Of a stretch of DNA of 64,000 bases, positions 60,051-64,000 are shown in pieces. The notes under the pieces are model-generated. The model saw only the letters and a list, made by a program, of their open reading frames with translations, had not been told where the DNA came from and did no database searches. A program made the translations under genes and the position numbers. Location: assembly GCA_016718825.1 (NCBI GenBank), contig JADKCL010000067.1:62001-126000 (forward strand), in the 5' to 3' direction. The stretch is from Bacteroidota bacterium (lineage in GTDB: Bacteria > Bacteroidota > Bacteroidia > J057 > JADKCL01). Position 1 is the stretch's first letter; each line of letters begins with the position of its first letter.

Positions 60051-60491
60051 TTAGTTGGCCTTCACGGCCTTTTGGCCGAGGGCGATGAACTCAGAGGCTG
60101 GCTTGCCACCCATCACACGGGATTTCACTTCGCCGTTGCCATCGAGGAACAGCAGCGTTGGATAAGCCATGACGCTGTAGCGGCGGCCCAAATCGGGTCC
60201 TTCGCCTTTTTCCATGTCCACTTTAATGTTCACAAAGTGGGCATTGTAATACTCGCCGACGGATTGATCTGTGAATACGTTGGCCGCCATGAAGCGACAT
60301 GGTGCACACCATGATGTGTAGGCATCCATGAAGATGAGCTTGTTTTCACGCTTGGCCTTGGCTTGTGCCTCGGCAAATGTGCCGTGAAAAAACTGGATGC
60401 CCTGTGCATCGGCCTGCGCCTTGACGCCAGACGCGCCGGCGATCATAAACAGGGCCATCAGAATCAATGCAAATTTTGTAACGTTTTTCAT
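60051..60491 (-). CDS. Periplasmic thioredoxin-fold protein
   Basis: Predicted 146-residue exported protein with a signal peptide (about 1-26, ending VKAQ) and one thioredoxin domain. The active-site motif is YTSWCAPCRFM (Cys near 61 and 64) with the cis-Pro in VMAYPTLLFLDGNGE. It resembles thioredoxin_7/DUF255-like proteins that reduce or oxidise disulfides in the periplasm. The redox partner is unknown. The ATG at 60491 is used since the longer frame starts with TTG. TAGATTTG at 60531-60524 is a likely -7 element. Confidence 0.88.
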   Translation of the reverse strand: MKNVTKFALILMALFMIAGASGVKAQADAQGIQFFHGTFAEAQAKAKRENKLIFMDAYTSWCAPCRFMAANVFTDQSVGEYYNAHFVNIKVDMEKGEGPDLGRRYSVMAYPTLLFLDGNGEVKSRVMGGKPASEFIALGQKAVKAN

Positions 60492-60806
60492 ATTCAATAC
60501 CGAGTAGTGCTCAATCCTAAGTACAAATCTATATTACCAAATGCAAAATAGGTAACAGCTTTTCCACGAATTAGCGGAATCGCCTACAATTCATACGAAA
60601 GACAAAGAGCGATGTTGTAGGAGGTAAACTTTCAGCCTCCTGCAACACATCAATCAAATTGTATGCCAAATGCCATGGATTCCTGCAAACGGCGTTCAAG
60701 ACCATTACAAATGTCCTATTCGTTTTAATCTCAATCCGCCATTCGCTAAATTTGGCGTTGGAAATCGTTTACATTTCGTTCAACAAAGCCGGGGTGGCAT
60801 CTTTTC
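60492..60806. other. 315-bp divergent intergenic region
   Basis: Contains the thioredoxin gene promoter on the minus strand, a strong hairpin at 60611-60651 (GATG-TTGTAGGAGG with CCTCCTGCAACACATC), and a promoter for the DUF4956 gene: TTTT at 60723-60726, 20 bases, TAAATTTG at 60747-60754. No protein gene seen. Confidence 0.5.
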
Positions 60807-61493
60807 ATGGAAAAATTTGAACAGTTCATCGCGGAGCAGTCGCAATTCCTCTCCGAATTCAACTACTTTCAGTTCGTTCTCAACTTCTTGGTGACTGCAG
60901 CCCTGGCCTTTCTCTTGGGTATGTTCTACACGAAATTCGGGAACGCAGTCAGCAACCGCCGGCGATTTTCAAGGAATTTCCTTCCGCTCGCGCTCACGAC
61001 CATGCTCATCATTTTTGTTGTCAAGACCTCCATTGCGCTGTCGTTGGGTTTGGTGGGCGCCTTGAGCATCGTGCGTTTTCGCGCAGCCATCAAGGATCCG
61101 GAGGAACTGACCTACCTGTTTTTGACCATCGGCCTTGGCGTTGCAGCAGGTGCTGGCGAAATCTGGATCGCCATTTTTGCATTTCTGATCATTTTCGTGC
61201 TCCTGCTCACGCAGGCGATGCTGCGCAAGCGCGCGAGCTTTACCTCCGCCGACAACATGCACCTCAACCTGAGCACGAGCCACAAAGACCTCGCCGCGAT
61301 TACCAAGATTCTCTCGGAAGTGTTTTCATTCGTCGAATTGAAACGCATCGACGACGACGGGAAGCAACTCGACTTGAGCTATGTCGTGGAGGCCAATTCG
61401 ATTCAGCAAATCGACCAAGCCCGCCAAAAACTCTCGGCATTGGCCCCTGATATTGCCATTTCATTGGTCGAGCAACGCAACATTGCTGTATGA
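60807..61493 (+). CDS. DUF4956 family membrane protein
   Basis: Predicted 228-residue protein with about four membrane segments in the N-terminal half. The family core SLGLVGALSIVRFRAAIKDPEELTYLF (quoted in part: GALSIVRFRAAIKDPEEL) is perfect. A soluble C-terminal domain of about 85 residues has an ACT-like alternation. Function unknown, although DUF4956 genes are often beside CotH-kinase and VTC-type polyphosphate polymerase genes. Its stop overlaps the next start by 4 bases (ATGA). Confidence 0.9.
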   Translation: MEKFEQFIAEQSQFLSEFNYFQFVLNFLVTAALAFLLGMFYTKFGNAVSNRRRFSRNFLPLALTTMLIIFVVKTSIALSLGLVGALSIVRFRAAIKDPEELTYLFLTIGLGVAAGAGEIWIAIFAFLIIFVLLLTQAMLRKRASFTSADNMHLNLSTSHKDLAAITKILSEVFSFVELKRIDDDGKQLDLSYVVEANSIQQIDQARQKLSALAPDIAISLVEQRNIAV

Positions 61494-64000
61494 GGATTCA
61501 AAAACAGCAACGCGGCAGCAAGATTTGGTTGCGGAGGGGCCTGTTGGCATTTGCCGCAGTTTTGCTCCTTGCCGCAGCTTATTTTGGATGGAAGAAATTC
61601 AAGAACCGGTGGCGTGCGCAGGCGGTGATAGCCTGCGACATGGAAACTGTTGAAAAAGCTGCTGATGGCACTTTTTTTCTTGCGAATGGGGTCCGGCTCT
61701 TCAACGGTCAAACCCAAACCGAAGGCGTTGCACGATCAGGGACCCACAGTTGCCTGGTTTTTGACAAGCAGGAATTTGGCGCAACCTGGCAAAGTACAGA
61801 CTTTCAACCTGGGGATGTCTTGGAGGCAAGCATCTGGCGCAAAAGCACCGAGCATGCCGGCTTTTTGATCGCAGACGGCTCCTGGGGATTTTACAAGGAG
61901 GCGACGCTGACCGGCAAACAAGACGGGGAATGGGAGGAACTGACCGTGCATGTGCGCGTGCCCACCTATGTGAAGGAAGGGACTTTCAAATTTTATGCCT
62001 GGAACCCCGGCGCCTCACCGGTCTATTTTGATGACCTCGCTGTGCGGCATGTGAAGGCGGGACAGGAATTCACCCCGGCGACCCTGAAACCGGAAGATGA
62101 AATTACGACGATCGACTTGGTGATTGGCGACAAGGGGATGAGTTCCTTGCAGCAGCAACGTGACGCGGCCATGAAGGCGGGTCTCCTCAGTGCCAAGGAA
62201 GAAGGTTGGGTCAAGGTGAAAATCCTCGAAGGCAAACAGGAATTCAAAGGAAAATTGCGATTGAAAGGCGACTGGACCGACCACCTCATGGGCGACAAAT
62301 GGTCCTACCGCATTCAGCTCGACAAGGAGCAGGCTTGGCGCCGCATGACGACATTCTCTGTCCAGAATCCCAAGACCCGGTATTTTCTCAGCGAATGGAT
62401 TTTTCATCGGTGGCTGGACAAGGAAGACATCCTTACCCCGCGTTACGGCTTCATCCGGCTCAAAGTCAATGGCGTTTCCAAAGGCCTCTATGCCTATGAG
62501 GAGCATTTTGAGAAGCAGATCGTCGAATACAACAGCCGCCGGGAGGGGCCGATCCTGAAGTTTGATGAGGAGGGGCTATGGGAAGCGCAAGGGATCTCCA
62601 TCGACAACGAAGTGGATGACTTCGAAACAAAAATCCCGGCCTATAAATCCTCCAATTCGATCCCATTTGGAATGAAGGCGGCCTTGAAAGACAGCGCCGT
62701 GTTGCGGCAGGTCGAAATTGCCTTGAAACTGGTCGAGCAATACAAAACCGCCCAAAAGACGGTCTGGGAAACATTCGATGCCGCCAAAGTCGCCCGCTAT
62801 TTTGCGGTCACCGATATGATGAATGCGCAGCACGGCCTCATCTGGCACAACCAACGATGGTACTACAATCCCGTGATTTCAAAACTGGAACCCATTGGTT
62901 TCGACGGATTTACAGACGTGGGGCCCCTTTTGTGGATTGACAAGCCCTTCATCGGATTTTCCAGAAACATCCGCTACATGTCGGCCGGCTACCGCGAAAT
63001 GATGTTTGAGCGCTTTTTTCACGATCCGAAATTCTTGGAACTCTACATAGGAACCTTGTTCAAATTCACTGATCCGGCCTACATCAATGCCTTTTACAAC
63101 GAAATAGAGCCGCAGATCGCCTACTACGAAGGGGTGTTGCAAGAAGAATGGCCCGATTACCAATTTGACCGAAAGGCATTTTTTGACCGGGCAAAATCCT
63201 TGCGTTTGCTGCTGCAGCCCCTTGCAGAAAACTTCTGTCAAGGCATTTCTGCAAGGCAAGACCGACAGGGGCTACCATTACCGCGTGTACAATTTTCATT
63301 GCCTGCCGGTCATTTTGACAGGGGTCGGGAAAAAGCAAGACAAATCGGATGCGCCTTTCTCCGAAGAAAAATTGCTCGATGCCTACAACAATGAATACCC
63401 AGCCGAATACCTCGATGTCTACAGCGCAGCAGAAGGCAAATGGGTGTTTTTCAAGGTTCCCGGGATCGACAGTATGTTCACGGCAGAGGTGATGCCTTGG
63501 GAGGAACCCAGCGGACTCACGCCCGAGCAATCCTTGTTCAAGGACCTCAAAATCACCAGCAATGCCATTTACCAGGTCAATGACAGCACCAAACGCGTGA
63601 CGTTCAAGTCGGGCAAATACAAAACAAGCCAAGACTTGTTGTTCCCGCCCGGCTATCAAATCTGGTTTGAAAAAGGCGTCGAATTGGACCTGACCAACAA
63701 GGCCAAATTCATTTCGAAGTCGCAGGTGCTCATGTTTGGAACGCAGGAGGAGCCGATCTTGGTCACGAGCAGCGACCATTCCGCCAATGGCTTCACGGTC
63801 TTGCAAGCACCCACAAAGTCGGAGTTTCACTACGTGGCATTCGACAATCTGAATACACTGCATTACAACGGATGGAACCTCACCGGCGCCGTGACCTTGT
63901 ATGAATCGGAATGCTATTTTGACCATGCCCGCTTCGTCAACAACCATTGTGAGGATGCCCTCAACACCATTCGCTGCGTCTTTACCTACAACGACTCCTA
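61490..64000 (+). pseudogene. CotH kinase-like protein gene with a frameshift near 63,220; runs off the window
   Basis: The first frame (61490-63394) encodes an N-terminal membrane segment (about 20-37), a beta-sandwich part and a CotH-type kinase domain (VKVKILEGKQEFKGKLRLKG, GIDNEV-type text as SIDNEVDDFETK, MNAQHGLIWHNQRWYYNP, LEPIGFDGFTD). After about residue 575 the family-like reading continues one base later, from GTC at 63237 (VKAFLQGKTDRGYHYRVYNF, then HCLPVILTG), open to the end of the window. Removing one C of the CCCC run at 63218-63221 restores a smooth reading. CotH relatives phosphorylate proteins, but this one's substrate is unknown. It overlaps DUF4956 by 4 bases. It may be intact in the organism if the extra C is a sequencing error. 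Confidence 0.75.

Overview
The window reads as a chromosomal segment of a free-living member of the Bacteroidota, probably near the Saprospiria/Chitinophagia side. Supporting signs are a SusC/SusD pair, a secreted protein with SprB-type repeats and a type IX secretion C-terminal signal, GWxTD, DUF4476 and GldL-like proteins, a DAHP synthase/chorismate mutase fusion, and many promoters of the Bacteroidota form TTTG-N(18-22)-TAnnTTTG with no Shine-Dalgarno signal. G+C looks intermediate. I saw no rRNA, tRNA, CRISPR array, insertion sequence or prophage, so this is mostly ordinary chromosome with lineage-specific secreted proteins in between.

Layout. 0-7 kb: TIGR04282 glycosyltransferase, DUF4476 protein, GH113-like hydrolase, T9SS-secreted SprB-repeat protein, a 0.7-kb region with two terminators, DUF2461 protein and a PmtA-like methyltransferase. 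7-13.5 kb (minus strand): an exported 788-residue protein made of about 34 short His-centred repeats, followed by two paralogous exported proteins of unknown family and preceded by a small lipoprotein. 13.9-20.7 kb: O-methyltransferase, LysM lytic transglycosylase, a secreted helical-repeat protein, an FadL-like barrel with a coiled-coil insert, coaX and birA. 20.7-30.9 kb: rsfS, a GT-C-like membrane protein, alpha/beta hydrolase, clpS, an MBOAT/AlgX-like O-acetylation pair, RlmI-like methyltransferase, GldL-like protein, M28 peptidase, FKBP lipoprotein and a small membrane protein.

31-40 kb (minus strand): a four-gene SusC/SusD operon, a DUF4105 membrane protein, and a secreted caspase-fold protein overlapping a lipoprotein gene. 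40-52 kb: DinB, a barrel protein, EamA transporter, lipoprotein, TPR protein, DAHP synthase/chorismate mutase, WbqC, GWxTD protein, lipid A-type acyltransferase, YbaB and a GT2 enzyme. 52-64 kb: a deoxyribosyltransferase-like protein, a membrane-anchored protein, a GT-C enzyme, a GT2 enzyme, a 50-residue Cys-rich protein, an isolated nuoG, superoxide dismutase, a periplasmic thioredoxin, DUF4956 and a frameshifted CotH protein that runs off the end.

Three observations stand out. First is the 15-residue His-repeat protein and its operon. Second, at least seven genes have a perfect -7 element ending only 4-6 bases before the start codon, which implies leaderless mRNAs. Third, a strong minus-strand terminator near 5.2 kb serves no visible gene and may end an unannotated small RNA.
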